Source: Prosopocoilus inquinatus
Lineage: Eukaryota; Arthropoda; Insecta; Coleoptera; Lucanidae
Length of the DNA stretch: 64,000 nucleotides
Assembly: GCA_036172665.1 (NCBI GenBank)
Contig: CM069869.1
Coordinates: 1,364,001-1,428,000, forward strand
Direction: 5' to 3'
The notes beneath the pieces were generated by a model. That model was not told the DNA's origin, did not search any database, and saw nothing but the letters and a program-made list of their open reading frames with translations. A program made the translations under genes and the position numbers. Shown piece by piece: positions 1 to 10,049 of this stretch. Each line of letters starts with the position of its first letter. Positions within the stretch are counted from its first letter, which is position 1.

Positions 1-1085
1 GGGTTTGATCAAACGCTCAGACTCAATGTAAGTGCTTTGCTAATATCTGTGTATATAACGTCGACTTGTCCTGAATTATCTATTATTTCAGAAACATACT
101 GAGTGAATGTACATAAATTTGATATTGTTGAACGTCCTTTAAAAAAACCATGTTGTGATTCCGAAATGAAGGGTTTCACCTGATTATAGATAATATTATA
201 AAGAATTATTTCAAACACTTTTGCAAAATTGCATAAGATAGAAATTGGCCTATAATTTGACACATTCGTTGCATCACCAGTTTTCAAGACAGGACATAAT
301 TTTGATATTTTCCAAATGACTGGCATAGATGAAGAGGAAAACATCAAATTAAAAATTACAGACAGTGGTTTAGCTAGAACGTGAGCGCAATCTTTCACTA
401 TGAAACTTGTTATGCCATCGAATCCGCAAGTCATTTTATTTTTTAATTTTTTGCACGCTTTAATAACATCATCTTCCCCAATTTGATGAACATTTATACA
501 TTGTGAATTTACAGTATCTAGTAAGAAATCATTTGACAAGTTAGATTCTTCAGACTCAATGTAAGTGCTTGAGAAGTAATCAATGAATGCGGAAACCGGA
601 AACAGTTGTAAATACAACTGTTTCCGGGTTATTATACTCAGCATTGTTATATTGAACATATCCAGGAATTCGTGAAATATTAGGCTTACGTTGAACATGC
701 GACCAAAACTGAGACGGGTCTTCATTCAGACGTAACTCAACATTTTTTATGTAATTATGGTAAGCCGTACGAATTTTTTTAGCAGTAAGCTTTCTGAAAT
801 GCTGAAATTTGATATAGTAGTATTGTGAATTATATTTTTTATATTTATGCAATTTATTTTTTAGACGAATATTTTTAATAATATCCTGTGTAAACCGAAA
901 AGGATATTTACATGAAACTGTTTTCTGAGTTTTAGCAGGGACGCACAATTTGAAAATTGATTCCAACTTATCATAGAAACTTGAACAAACCGATTCGACA
1001 TTAGAATAACAATTCAGAAAACTCCAGTCAACATTAAGTAGCTGATCATACAACAATATGTAATTAGCCTTTTTAAAATTATATT
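1..1085 (-). pseudogene. LINE-A ORF2: linker and N-terminal half of reverse transcriptase (broken)
   Basis: Non-LTR retrotransposon polymerase, reading right to left. From about 1085 to 610 it encodes the basic linker that follows the endonuclease (NFKKANY at its start, then a Lys/Arg/Tyr-rich stretch and FWSHVQRKP). In another frame from about 605 to 10 it encodes the RT fingers/palm: FDGIT, NYRPISILCNFAKVFE, SQHGFFKGRST and YTDISKA, motifs of the CR1/Jockey superfamily. The catalytic YADD block lies beyond the window edge. The frame change coincides with a 32-nt fold-back at 596-627, and a second short insertion at 17-37 interrupts the KAFD motif near the edge. The piece continues the endonuclease segment at 2169-2905, from which it is separated by LINE-B. 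RT identity is firm; the exact clade is not. Confidence 0.9.
596..627. repeat. Perfect hairpin, 15-bp arms, 2-nt loop, inside LINE-A
   Basis: CCGGAAACAGTTGTA (596-610), loop AA, then the exact inverse complement (613-627). It sits where the LINE-A reading frame changes. Removing about 22 nt would reconnect the NNPET and SAFIDYF blocks in one frame, so the hairpin looks like a local inverted duplication within a once-open frame. Confidence 0.9.
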
Positions 1086-2073
1086 GTTTATAGTTACTTA
1101 AAAATTGTAAGGTTCACTTTTATGCTGATGACACTCAGCTATATTACAGCTTTAAAGCTTCTGACTTAAACATTGCTTCTGACCTAATTAATGAAGATAT
1201 TGAACAACTATGTCAAATTTCTGTCTCTCATTCTTTGCATATTAATCCGGTAAAATCGACGGCAATTGTTTTTGGTGGGTCTAAAGATCGGCAGAGGGCC
1301 ATAGACAGTTTGAAAATCACAGTTAATAACGTTCTACTGACTTTCAGTGAATCTATAAAAAAACTTAGGCGTTCTTTTTGATAGTGATTTAAGATTTTCA
1401 TCTCATGTCAAGAAATTAATTCAAAAATCAAATTCAACTTTAAAGCGTTTGTATATGAATAGGCATTTCCTTACCACTAATCTGAAAATTCAGTTATGTT
1501 AAGCGTTAGTTCTATCTTGCTTCAATTACTGTGATGCTGTCTATGGCCCCTGTTTAGATGCTCTATTTGTTGCAAGAATTCAAAAAATCCAAAACACGTG
1601 TCTTCGGTTCGTTTATGGATTGAGGAGAAGGGACCACGTATCTTATAAATTAAAGGAAGCTAAATGGCTAAATATGGGAAATACAAGATTGCTTCACATG
1701 GCCTGTTTAATTCATAAAGTTCTTGTAACTTCGTGTCCTTATCTAAGTGCTTTATTAATACCTAGGTACAGACTGCATGATTTAAGTTTAAGACGCACTA
1801 TTGGATTACATATCCCTATGCACAATACTGCCCTCTTCGAAAGATCCTTTAGTTACAATTCTTCAATAATTTACAATAAAATATCCCATGATACTCGTAT
1901 GTCAACGTTGACTACTTTTAAAAAGAATTACCGAAATCAGTTCTTTACTCTTCAGCAGTGATTGCACATTAACATTAATATTAATATAAATGTATTTCCG
2001 TACTGTATACTTTTCAGTTTCATATTATGATATGTACATATATTTGTTTATATTGTTTGTATTTTTTTTTCTG

Positions 2074-2117
2074 AGGTTGGTTGAGTGGTAGAGCAGCGTC
2101 AGCTGAACTCCGCCAAC
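2074..2117 (+). other. tRNA-like, Pol III A-box-like segment in the LINE-B 3' tail
   Basis: GGTTGGTTGAGTGGTAGAGC resembles the D-arm/A-box of a tRNA (consensus TRGYNNANNGG). No convincing B box follows before the (TTA)n tail, so it is not a complete promoter or tRNA gene. Confidence 0.4.
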
Positions 2118-2129
2118 ATAATAAAGACA

Positions 2130-2131
<2 letters not shown>

Positions 2132-2166
<35 letters not shown>
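2132..2166. repeat. (TTA)n microsatellite, 3' tail of LINE-B
   Basis: About eleven TTA units directly follow ACATAATAAAGACATG at the end of LINE-B. On the other side the LINE-A endonuclease frame resumes. Confidence 0.9.
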
Positions 2167-2168
2167 TT

Positions 2169-2905
2169 CATTATTTTCGGATTAAGGTTAATAGTCTTCG
2201 GCTTGTTTAAGTAAACTAGTAATGGCGGGTGAAAAGAGTCAACTGAGAGTAAAGGATGGTTATCCTCAATAACTGAACAATTTACATTGCTAAATATTAA
2301 ATCCAATAAATTGCCACTTACATTTCTTATGAAGTTGTATTGTTCAAAACCGGTTATGCTCCCGTAAGTGGATAATATTTTAGATTTAGCACAGGGAGAT
2401 TCACTTCCGAAAGTGGCTGCATTGAAATCGCCTAATACAAGAACTTTACTCTTAAATAAAAATTCGTAAGATGGCAATAAATCAAAAAAATATTCAAATT
2501 CAGGAAGAGCAACATTTGGTGGTATGTAAATACAAATAACATAAAAACTGTAAATAGAACATTGTAACTTACAACCTACGATATCTATAAAAATCAAATT
2601 TTCCTTCATTGCAGAAAAATTAATCGGTGACATCACGTATTTATCTCGAACAGCAACAAGGACGTCTCCACCACGTGTGCAATTTGTAGCTTCAAAATCT
2701 CTGTCGCATCTTACGATCGTGTAGCCATCAGGAAATACTTCCGCACTACCAATATCAGACCTTAACCATGTTTCAGTCAAACAAATAATGTCATAACCAC
2801 CGACTAAAATTGCACACTTAAATTCATCGTATTTATTAATTAAGCTTCTGATATTTTGGTAATAAATTAATAGATTACACGAAAAATGTTCAGTACTGCT
2901 GGACG
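2169..2905 (-). pseudogene. LINE-A ORF2: AP-type endonuclease domain
   Basis: Read from about 2905 leftwards, this is the apurinic/apyrimidinic-type endonuclease that nicks target DNA for non-LTR retrotransposition. Visible motifs in order: YYQNIRSLINKYDEF (the N-terminal Asn/Arg block), YDIICLTETWL (catalytic Glu), CIYIPPN, VLVLGDFNAATFG (catalytic Asp and Asn), NLLDLIFSN and SFHPPLLVYL (catalytic His; the usual Asp before it is Phe here). The domain starts immediately after the ORF1 stop with no obvious own Met, suggesting coupled translation in the parent element. It is open to about 2169, where LINE-B begins. It belongs with the RT piece at 1-1085. The Phe in place of Asp in the SDH motif may be a disabling change. 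Confidence 0.9.
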
Positions 2906-2908
2906 TGT

Positions 2909-3511
2909 TTAGTTTAAAGAAACTGAAATTTCAGGAACACCATTACGAAATTTTATTTTCAGGTTTTCTTCTCCATTGGCAGTTCTCTGCAGCAACACCT
3001 GTTTTAATTTCTTGTAATATTCAAGTTCCCTTGGAGTTTTATCTGCGTTAAGATATATTTTCTTAAACTGTTCGTTGTTTCGTAATTTTTTTGCTTGGCG
3101 AAGAACTTCAAAAGCAGATTTATCATTTACAAATACGATTTTTATTAAACGTGGACGTTGCTCAGAATAACGACCAATTCGTATTACATCAATAATATCT
3201 GAATAAAAATTTGGTATCAACGTGTTTATTATAGTGGAAACTATATTTTTATCGCCGGCCTTTTTTTCTTCCTTATTGAGCGTGGACTGTTATTGTACAA
3301 TTCCAGTGCACACAATATTTTTTTTTCTGTTCAACCGTTCAGTAACTTCTGAGACAATAGTTTCAAAATCCGATTCATCAAATATAAGATTGTTATCTTT
3401 TTGAGATTTTAGTTCCTTTACTTCTTCATGTAACGCAGCTATTGCAACTCTAAGTGCAGAAATTTCATTCGCCAATTTTTCACAATTTTTACAAGAATTA
3501 GATTTCACCAT
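2909..3511 (-). pseudogene. LINE-A ORF1 (coiled coil plus conserved C-terminal domain) with one internal stop
   Basis: The ORF starts with ATG at 3511 (MVKSNSCKNCEKLANEIS) and reads leftwards. Residues about 5-50 include a Cys-x-x-Cys pair and a heptad-patterned coiled coil (EISALRVAIAALHEEVKEL). A TAA at 3290-3292 interrupts it, but the same frame continues (STLNKEEKKAGDKN, IIDVIRIGRY) to the terminator at 2909. The C-terminal half (RPRLIKIVFVNDKSAFEVL; YLNADKTPRELEYYKKL; IKFRNGVPEI) resembles the conserved domain of insect CR1/L2-like ORF1 proteins, the RNA-binding partner of ORF2. Joined in frame it would be about 200 codons. ORF2 begins at once downstream. The single stop is the only break seen. 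Confidence 0.8.
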
Positions 3512-3519
3512 TATTGTTA

Positions 3520-4700
3520 TTGTTCAATACCACAAGAAAAAAGTACGAAAAATTATATTATTGGTTGTTTACCTTTAGATACGAGATCACAAAAACACAC
3601 GTTTGCGACAACAATTCCCCACATCAAGTTTTTACACGAAAGATAGCACTCGACGAAGATTGCGGTAAACACTTTTCAAATCACAGTCTTTAACAATTAC
3701 TGCTGGTTTAATTTAAATATAAATAATCATTTTTAGAGAGTGCACATTTAATACGACTGCACGTGGCCGCTGCCAAACTTACATTACATCAGAAACAATT
3801 CTTGTACGAAATTTTTTGTTTGATATCTGCATTGAGTATTTCATTAGGAACAGTTTAAAACCTTGCATACGTTTCTGTGATCAAAATTAAGAAATTTGTT
3901 TTTGTGAACAAAATTAATTCGCGAAATAATAAGAAAGAGTTTACTGGCTAAATCATAGACGACGTGGTACGTCGGGTAATTTAAGGGGTAGAATTCATCT
4001 ATTATACGTGGCCTATAATTAGAGAAAATACGATTTCAAGGGTAGTCGACGATAAACATAAGAACAACCGTATCGAAGATCATCGTAATTAAACGTAAAC
4101 AAACTTGATGCGGTGAATGGAGTGAATGTTAATATTAACACAGGTTAAAGCGTTTTTTGATTTGATTTGAAAAACAGCTTTGAAATTCTACACGCTTTCA
4201 ATAATAAAAATATATTAGCTCTGTTCGTATCCGTGCATGCATGCAAAATTCAAGAGAACGACATCATTAGCTTCGCACAAGAAATAGATCAATTACAAGC
4301 CCGCCTCCATTAATATTATAACGAAATTAATTAATGCTCTAGGTAGGTATATTGATGAAATGGGTTTTGTCAAGGAGGAGAATGGCACACATGGATCCTA
4401 ACAACAAGCAGCAACCGCCACGTTTTCTTATGAAGATTAATGATCGCTGTAATAAGGATAGCATTTTTGCTGCTATTCATACCAGAAAAGAGCTAAAGTT
4501 GTTTAAAGCATACCTCAAGCAATGACACCATTTTCCTTCGGAAGTTAAAAATTTATAAATTAGCCTACAAGAAAGTTTGTCATTTCTTAGGAGGACTTGG
4601 TGGCTCAATTTCGTTTGAAGAACTAAAAGAGGCATCTCATTTCAGTGAAACAAATTAAAATGGCGCGCATGAAATAGGGGGGTCAGGTTTTTAAGCCAAA
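3520..4700. other. Possible LINE-A 5' UTR, then unassigned DNA
   Basis: The first 200-250 bases upstream of the ORF1 start could be the LINE-A 5' UTR, but I see no clear 5' end. A short plus-strand frame at 4384-4527 (MAHMDPNNKQQPPRF, 47 codons), followed by another readable stretch at about 4562-4658 (FLGGLGGSISFEELKE), looks mildly protein-like but matches nothing I know. The rest shows no recognisable feature. Confidence 0.4.
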
Positions 4701-4899
4701 ACGTCTACAGTTTAGCTATGTTGTCGTAATGTACGATTTCGGAAAACTGGAGCTACGACAGAATATCATCAATGTCATACTCATCAAGATGTAACAAACA
4801 GATAGAATCCGATTTACGGCAATTTGATAGCGTTTTCGTCTGTTCGGTCTGAAGCACTCTCCACCTTATTTTAATCTCAATTAAAAACAGAGGTTGGAG

Positions 4900-5232
4900 A
4901 TAGTCTTAAAATGCTTTAGAGCACTCAGTCGAAAACGCTATAAGTTTAGCTTTACTGCTTCAACGAGATGCAGAAGTGGATACACTTATAATAAACACAA
5001 TAAATCAAATGCTACTCACCGGAGTCTTTTCGCGGCCCCGCCGAATACTGCAGCGCTCTCTCACATTGCTACTGGACATTAGGGAAGCTATTCTTGCACG
5101 TTAACATTTTACTTTTACATTTATATTCGCCTGTTGATATAAAATCCACCCCTCCCGATGAATATTGTCATACTTTATCTCCTGAGCACACGTTTAGAGA
5201 ATCAGTTAATGTCATGTTATTGTCACGCTAAG
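4900..5232 (+). repeat. Diverged copy of the B repeat
   Basis: Shares landmarks in the same order and spacing as the B segments at 52625-53406 and 58274-59043: a CTCACCGGAGTCTTTTCGCG / GCGGCCCCGCCGAAT block (about 5018-5045), a TTGATATAAAATCCACCC / CCCGATG block (about 5135-5160), CTCCTGAGCACAC, AGAATCAGTTAATG and a terminal CACGCTA. It is clearly older than the other two copies. Confidence 0.6.
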
Positions 5233-5234
5233 GG

Positions 5235-5905
5235 TAGTCGATTCCGTGTATGTAGGCGCTTGCGATGGCTTCGACGGAGTAGATGCTAAACCTAGACGCA
5301 GCAGCAACGACCATTGTAGGCCCGGATGAGGTGGCGACGGCAAGCAGGAGTGCGGCGATGGTTTCAACTGGCAGGCTGGAGTTGACCGGGATGAGATAGG
5401 CAGCTTCTGGCTAGGCGTAGACGGCGGTGGCAGAGAGGCGTCCTACGATCGTCGTCAGGATGCTGTTGATCTTGATGATCAGTTTACCGGGTGGCTCCTT
5501 TTCTTCGAGACGGCAGATGTTGCCAATACGGAGTCGTTCCTAGGTCTACTGCGAGGGCGACCGCCCTTACAGTAGGCACTAAGCCTACCGGAGTCGGGTT
5601 CGACTGGCGTCCAAATTTTAATTCGCATATTTTATACGCTATTTTTGTTGATTCGCGCATTACGTTATTCGTAACATGCCCGGCGTTCAATTATATTACC
5701 TACTTGATTGAATCGTTTGCCCTAGTTGTCGCGATTCTGCCGATGTTTTGTTTTGAAACAAGAACCGTGTTATATCGGGTTACCTCACGCATTGTTGTGA
5801 CACTGTTGCCCTCGATTTCACAAACCCGTGCTTTAATAATTTCTTTATATTATTTTTTATGAAAAACTCGAAAAACTCCCATCGTAATATTATGTCGCGT
5901 AATTA
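5235..5905 (-). repeat. R1 dispersed repeat, copy 1 (probable decayed LTR)
   Basis: Homologous over hundreds of bases to 19600-20240 and 49610-50410. Shared blocks include CAGTAGGCACTAAGCCTACC, CATGCCCGGCGTTCA and GATTCTGCCGATGTTTT. No protein is encoded; open stretches here are chance frames. See copy 3 for the orientation argument. Confidence 0.7.
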
Positions 5906-6750
5906 TCAAGACTATTTAGTTCCAGTTCAGTGAACATTTTGTCATGTCATATTCGACTACCAGAGTTACTCCACATGACCGCATGACCCTCTCCTTACGT
6001 TACCAATAAACAGGACGTACTACACACTACAATACCACTTCTATCAGAACATTACCATTGTTTCAATAGGCTTCCTCATAAACGGGGGTAGTAAATAGGC
6101 CCATACAAGTTGCTTTATAAAGAGGAAACAAAATGAAATTAATAAAACGCCACGAACAAAACGACAATGTGGCTAGCAAATGGCGCTTGTAAAAGTAGAC
6201 GGAGAAGGGCGAAAACACAAAACTAACCTCATTGAAGGATTAATGAGCCTCAAAGAATCAAACATCGGTAGATCCGCAACAGTGGCGCCAAAAGCAAACG
6301 GGGAAAACTCCCTCGAGGTGACAGAACCCAATAAAAAGGAGGTTCACTTAAATTTCTTCTACAGCAAAACAAATTCGACCGTTCACCTCAAGTTGACGTG
6401 CGAAAATCAAGTGACGCCAAGCACAACCCGTATGACGCAACCCTGCTTCAAAACGGAAGGTCATACGCGATCTAACGGCGAAAGGCCGAAATCGTAACGA
6501 AGATTGGAAACTTACTCCAAAGAAGTAGTCGACGTCACTTTTGACCTCCGTTATACTCACACTTGTCATTGTGACAGCCAGAAACCAGGAACGCAATTAC
6601 TGGGTTTCAAGTCTTTCTTGGATAATTAATAAATCTGTGACTTGATGCTAAATATAAAAATTATGGCTCAAAGACCAATGTACTAAAATTCTCAGCATCT
6701 CATCAAACATTTAATGCGGAGCTCGTTAATTGTTTTGAATGTAATACGAT
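5906..6750. other. Unassigned stretch
   Basis: Holds an open plus-strand frame of 105 codons at 6180-6497 (MALVKVDGEGRKHKTN) with no family resemblance, and a TGGCGCCAAAAGC string at about 6283 that resembles a tRNA-Lys primer-binding site but has no supporting LTR. Nothing else seen. Confidence 0.3.
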
Positions 6751-6759
6751 CTGCTTTGG

Positions 6760-6850
6760 AGCATTCTCTAGTAACTTCAAACGACTTAGTTTCCATTTGT
6801 CAGCATGAAATTCCCTCTATTAAAACGTTGATTTTGCATAGGTTGTTACG
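6760..6850 (+). repeat. Short dispersed repeat, copy 1
   Basis: Matches 30540-30620 (shared ATTTGTCAGCA, then A-TTC-CT-TATTAAAACGT). Identity of the parent element is unknown. Confidence 0.5.
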
Positions 6851-7224
6851 TGTTACTTTTGGTTACCTTCATCAAGCACGAGTGGTATGGATTTGATATT
6901 GCTAAGGTAGTAACATTGCTTCCGCACCTAACGTCGTTAGAGTATCAGATGCTTTCATAGGTTCTGGAGGATCACGCGATCTGTTACTGTCTTCTGATTG
7001 GTCAACATTTTGAGTCGTTGGAGCGTTCGCTTCTGACAATCGCCTACAGCGTTACTTTGCATTTCGCTGCCACAAGGTGTAGATGTTGTAACGCATTGTT
7101 GCTATTTAGAGCAAGATTCCAATTAACTACAGAGATTACTGGAATTGGTTGTGCTTTGTGTACCATTTGATTTGCTATAAGCAAATTTTAATGAGCATAC
7201 GAGTACAACCCGTTTCTACTACAA

Positions 7225-7330
7225 ATATAAAAGTAATTAGTTACGCCATTGGGGTGACCCATGTTTATATTCGATTTCTTTGTTTCAACAGAGGAATCGT
7301 CCTTTTGCTTTACCTTTTCTTCTGGTTCCG
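7225..7330 (+). repeat. Short dispersed repeat related to 14075-14180
   Basis: Shares a block centred on TATTCGATTTCTTTGTTTC / AACAGAGGAATC with TATTAGATTTCTTTGTTCC / CACAGAGAAATC near 14110. Noncoding and unclassified. Confidence 0.4.
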
Positions 7331-7806
7331 TTTCCTTTTCTGCGATACTTCCCTCCTGTTTGATGTTCACTTGTTCCAGCGGTTAATACGATTTTAATTA
7401 CCCGGCAGTTGGACGAACCGACACGAGGTGTCACTACTACTTGACCTTTGTTAGAGATCCTATAATAAGAGTCTGGACAAATCGTAACTAAGCTTTGATT
7501 AGGCCACCATGTTTTATATCACAAATCGAAACTTGACAACTGTCAAACGGAACAGGCCAGAAGGTAACGTCTACTTTACTGCCATCACAATCAGAGCTAA
7601 TTTTTGTAATATAACATGGCGGTATTGTCCAGACTCTAATTAAAGGGTCCTTAATGTTTGTAGAGACCCTCTGGTAAGAGTCTGACACAACGACGTACAT
7701 TTTTAGTTGGTTCCGCCATATTTTAGCAAACTGTACTTCAGCCAATCATAAGAAAGAACTGAAGTGCAGTTTTCAACACTTGAATTTGACATTGAAATAA
7801 GCAAGC

Positions 7807-7930
7807 AAGGTTAGATAATATTGTCAACTTGACACTGACGGGACTTTCTTGCCGAAATTTGACTTTGAAAGAGCGAAAGGTTAGAAAGTATTGTGAATTT
7901 GACAGTGCCGGGACTTTTTTTGCCGATTCT
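7807..7930 (+). repeat. Two-unit tandem repeat, 70-bp period
   Basis: AAGGTTAGATAATATTGT (7807) and AAGGTTAGAAAGTATTGT (7877) head two units that share CTTGACACTGACGGGACTTT / TTTGACAGTGCCGGGACTTT. The tract is followed at about 7988 by GACACCCTGTATA, a string seen at mariner-type element ends (also at 49423 and, inverted, 45226). Confidence 0.65.
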
Positions 7931-8090
7931 GTCAAACTCTAATTAGAGGAACTCTAACGTGTTACCATATTTATGTCCGCCCCCGAGACACCCTGTATAT
8001 TGAATTTCTGGCGGTGTTTCGCCGCCTAGCGTGTGCAATTTTTAGATCGCTGGCGCCGCGGAATTCTTTTAGACAGCCGCCCTGAGTTTA

Positions 8091-8152
8091 ACTCTTTCCA
8101 TTTCGTTCGCCAGCTCATCAAATGATGAGCTGGCGAACGAAATGGAAAGAGT
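8091..8152. repeat. Perfect 30-bp-arm palindrome with a 2-nt loop
   Basis: Left arm 8091-8120 begins ACTCTTTCCATTTCGTTCGC; right arm 8123-8152 is its exact inverse complement; the loop is AA. Complementarity ends abruptly on both sides. No coding sequence or terminal-repeat element is attached. Confidence 0.95.
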
Positions 8153-8159
8153 GTATAGT

Positions 8160-9110
8160 GAATTTCCTTGTGAAATTAGTTTTTGGGGAAAGTGTTTTGA
8201 GAAGTTAAATTACGGCGAAGTTTCCCTTTTTTTAACACGTTAAGAGTTGTGTAATGTGATGAAATCGTGGGAAATATTATTACGTGCCGGCGCAGGATTT
8301 GACCCTTGATATTTAGATGCCATTGGTTGGTGCTCACCTAAGATTTTGCAGTGATTGGCGTTAATATCTGGTCCTTTTCTCTTTTCTGTACCCCTCTTTT
8401 TTCCACGCGATACCCCGAACGGAGTCGAAGTATTGAATAGAATAGGTGAGTTAAGCATTGTGTGTGACGATTCGCTTCGGACGCCCCTATCGCGTAAATT
8501 CTTTCCCTTTTAGGTTTTTCGCTTTCGTCTGGGTTCACTTCGAACCCCATCGTCTAGGATCGACCTGGACGCGACGTGGAGGACTGAAAACTACAAAACA
8601 GGTCGGACGAATCTTTTTTTTTTATTGTAGTTGTTTCTCTTTGATTGGGAGAATTTTACTAACGCTGTTACGATTTGCTGTGTGCCCTAACGGGGTGCGT
8701 CTTTGCGCAATTCGAAGTGTCCCTTCCGGACTCTCGCCTGCGAGCGATTTATTCTTTTTTCCTACCTCGCCTAAGTTTTGGACCGATTTTCCTTTATCGT
8801 ATATTTGTTAAATTTGGTTACTCTGTATAGTTTGATCGGACAATTATTGTTTTAACATTCGCCCCTTTTGTTCCTATTAAATTTTAGTCATGGTTAATTA
8901 CTGCGATTCGCCTCAAAGAATTTTAAGCGGGCTTTAGGCGCTGTTTGAGGGCGAAATCGTTATTTCCTAGACGCGGAATTTTTGCTTGCTTTGGTTTTAT
9001 AATACTTTACCGGTTGCGTCTAATTTTGTGTGGGAATTGGAATAGGTGGCAACCTAGAGTCGCGTTGTTGTAATATTTTGGAATTTAATGAAGGTTAATT
9101 TGTAATATTT
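8160..9110. other. Unassigned AT-rich stretch
   Basis: Open frames occur at 8458-8811 and 9054-9329, but their low-complexity Phe/Arg-rich translations match no family. No RNA gene or repeat recognised. Confidence 0.3.
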
Positions 9111-9117
9111 TGGATGA

Positions 9118-9350
9118 GACGCGTTTTCTTGATTTTCCCCGCGGTTCCCTATAGCCAAAAAAATTAAGTGGCGCCTTGACTTTCCTCTCGCGTAGAGTTT
9201 GAGAGTACCCACCCTGTCCCATTGAAGCTGGCCGGCGACGTCGAAACGTCCGTCATGGCGTTCACTTGCAATAACCTGAACAGGTAGGTAGCAAACGTTT
9301 GGACACAGCTGATAGGCGAATGACAACAAACTTTTCGAACTCCGTAACGT
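9118..9350 (+). repeat. R3 dispersed repeat, copy 1
   Basis: Aligns with 40090-40470. Shared blocks: TCTTGATTTTCCCCGCGG / TCTTAATTTTCCGCGGC, CACCCTGTCCCATTG / CATCCCGTCCCATTGG, GCCGGCGACGTCGAAAC / GTCGGCGGTGCCGAAAC and CTGAACAGGTAGGTAGCA / CTGCACAGGTAGGTAGCA. This copy lacks the MITE carried by copy 2. Confidence 0.7.
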
Positions 9351-9639
9351 ACCATTTTATTTACGTTATTTTATTAATGCATGTTAGCATATAACGCAGG
9401 TATACCGGCACACGTGTGTGCATCAATGGTGCGGATTAAGTTAGATGTTTGTTTGAATAGTTTAAGTTGCGTTATATTTAAGATCAACAATTTATCAAAT
9501 AAAATCCTGTGAAGTTCATTCAATATCGTGTCATAGTGAATACTATCTTAGGAATCTAAGTCAAAGAATTTGACGCCTCTCACGTACGTGGTGTTAATTT
9601 AAGTTAGGCCTGTGAGTCGTTGACGTTTGAATTTCTTTG

Positions 9640-9935
9640 TGTAGTTTAATATATGTTTTAAGTACGATCAGTTGTTTTGCTGCGATGACAACTTATTTTG
9701 GATGCCAGAGCGGAAAGTTCTCCGAAATTTTGGCGCACGCCGTGAACCTTGTGGGACGGTTCCGCAGTGGCGTAGCAATCAGCTGGGGTCATTCTCCCTG
9801 GAGCTCTTGAAACTCGACCGAGCTCATCTCCTCTCCGTCTGAGTTTTAGCTCGGGACAGCCGATAGTCTCTTTCAGCGCTAACTTGCAACCGTTTACGTA
9901 AATTTATCAAGAGGTAACGTAACTTCATTCAGGTG
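9640..9935 (+). repeat. R2 dispersed repeat, copy 1
   Basis: Homologous to 14345-14735 and 17955-18241. Shared landmarks: GAAATTTTGGCGCACGC / GAAATTTTAGCACACGC, TATCAGCTGGGG-type block, GCTCGGGACAG, TCAGCGCTAACTTGC / TCAGCGCTACCTTGC and a closing TATCAAGAGGTAACGTAA. It resembles an old LTR or non-autonomous element; no coding content. Confidence 0.65.
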
Positions 9936-10049
9936 GGTGGTAGCAAAGTACCATCGCCCGAAAAGGGATTTGACCTGTAAGCTAAGCAGAGGTAGGTAAC
10001 CAATGCTAGACAACTGCCGCAGCAATTAAGCTTGTGTCGATGATCGTAT

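Larger units (their letters stand above)
1093..2168 (+). pseudogene. LINE-B: 5'-truncated non-LTR retrotransposon, RT C-terminal half and 3' tail
   Basis: The coding remnant begins just before the catalytic FYADDTQLY (YADD codons at 1121-1132), so the copy is truncated at its 5' end, as target-primed reverse transcription often leaves LINEs. It runs through the RT palm/thumb (LHINPVKSTAIVFGG) to about 1370, shifts frame (VLFDSDLRFSSHVKKL), meets a stop near 1501, then continues (FNYCDAVYGP, RIQKIQNTCLRFVYGL) to a TGA at 1959-1961. The 3' UTR holds a tRNA-like stretch at 2074-2117 and ends in a (TTA)n microsatellite, typical of CR1/L2-like elements. It lies inside LINE-A in the opposite orientation. 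One frameshift and one stop make it dead. Family assignment within CR1/Jockey is tentative. Confidence 0.88.

Noticed and set aside
6180..6497. Retroviral-like primer-binding site (TGGCGCC) with a following gag-like frame
   Set aside because: No LTR upstream, no downstream pol, and the frame has no gag features.
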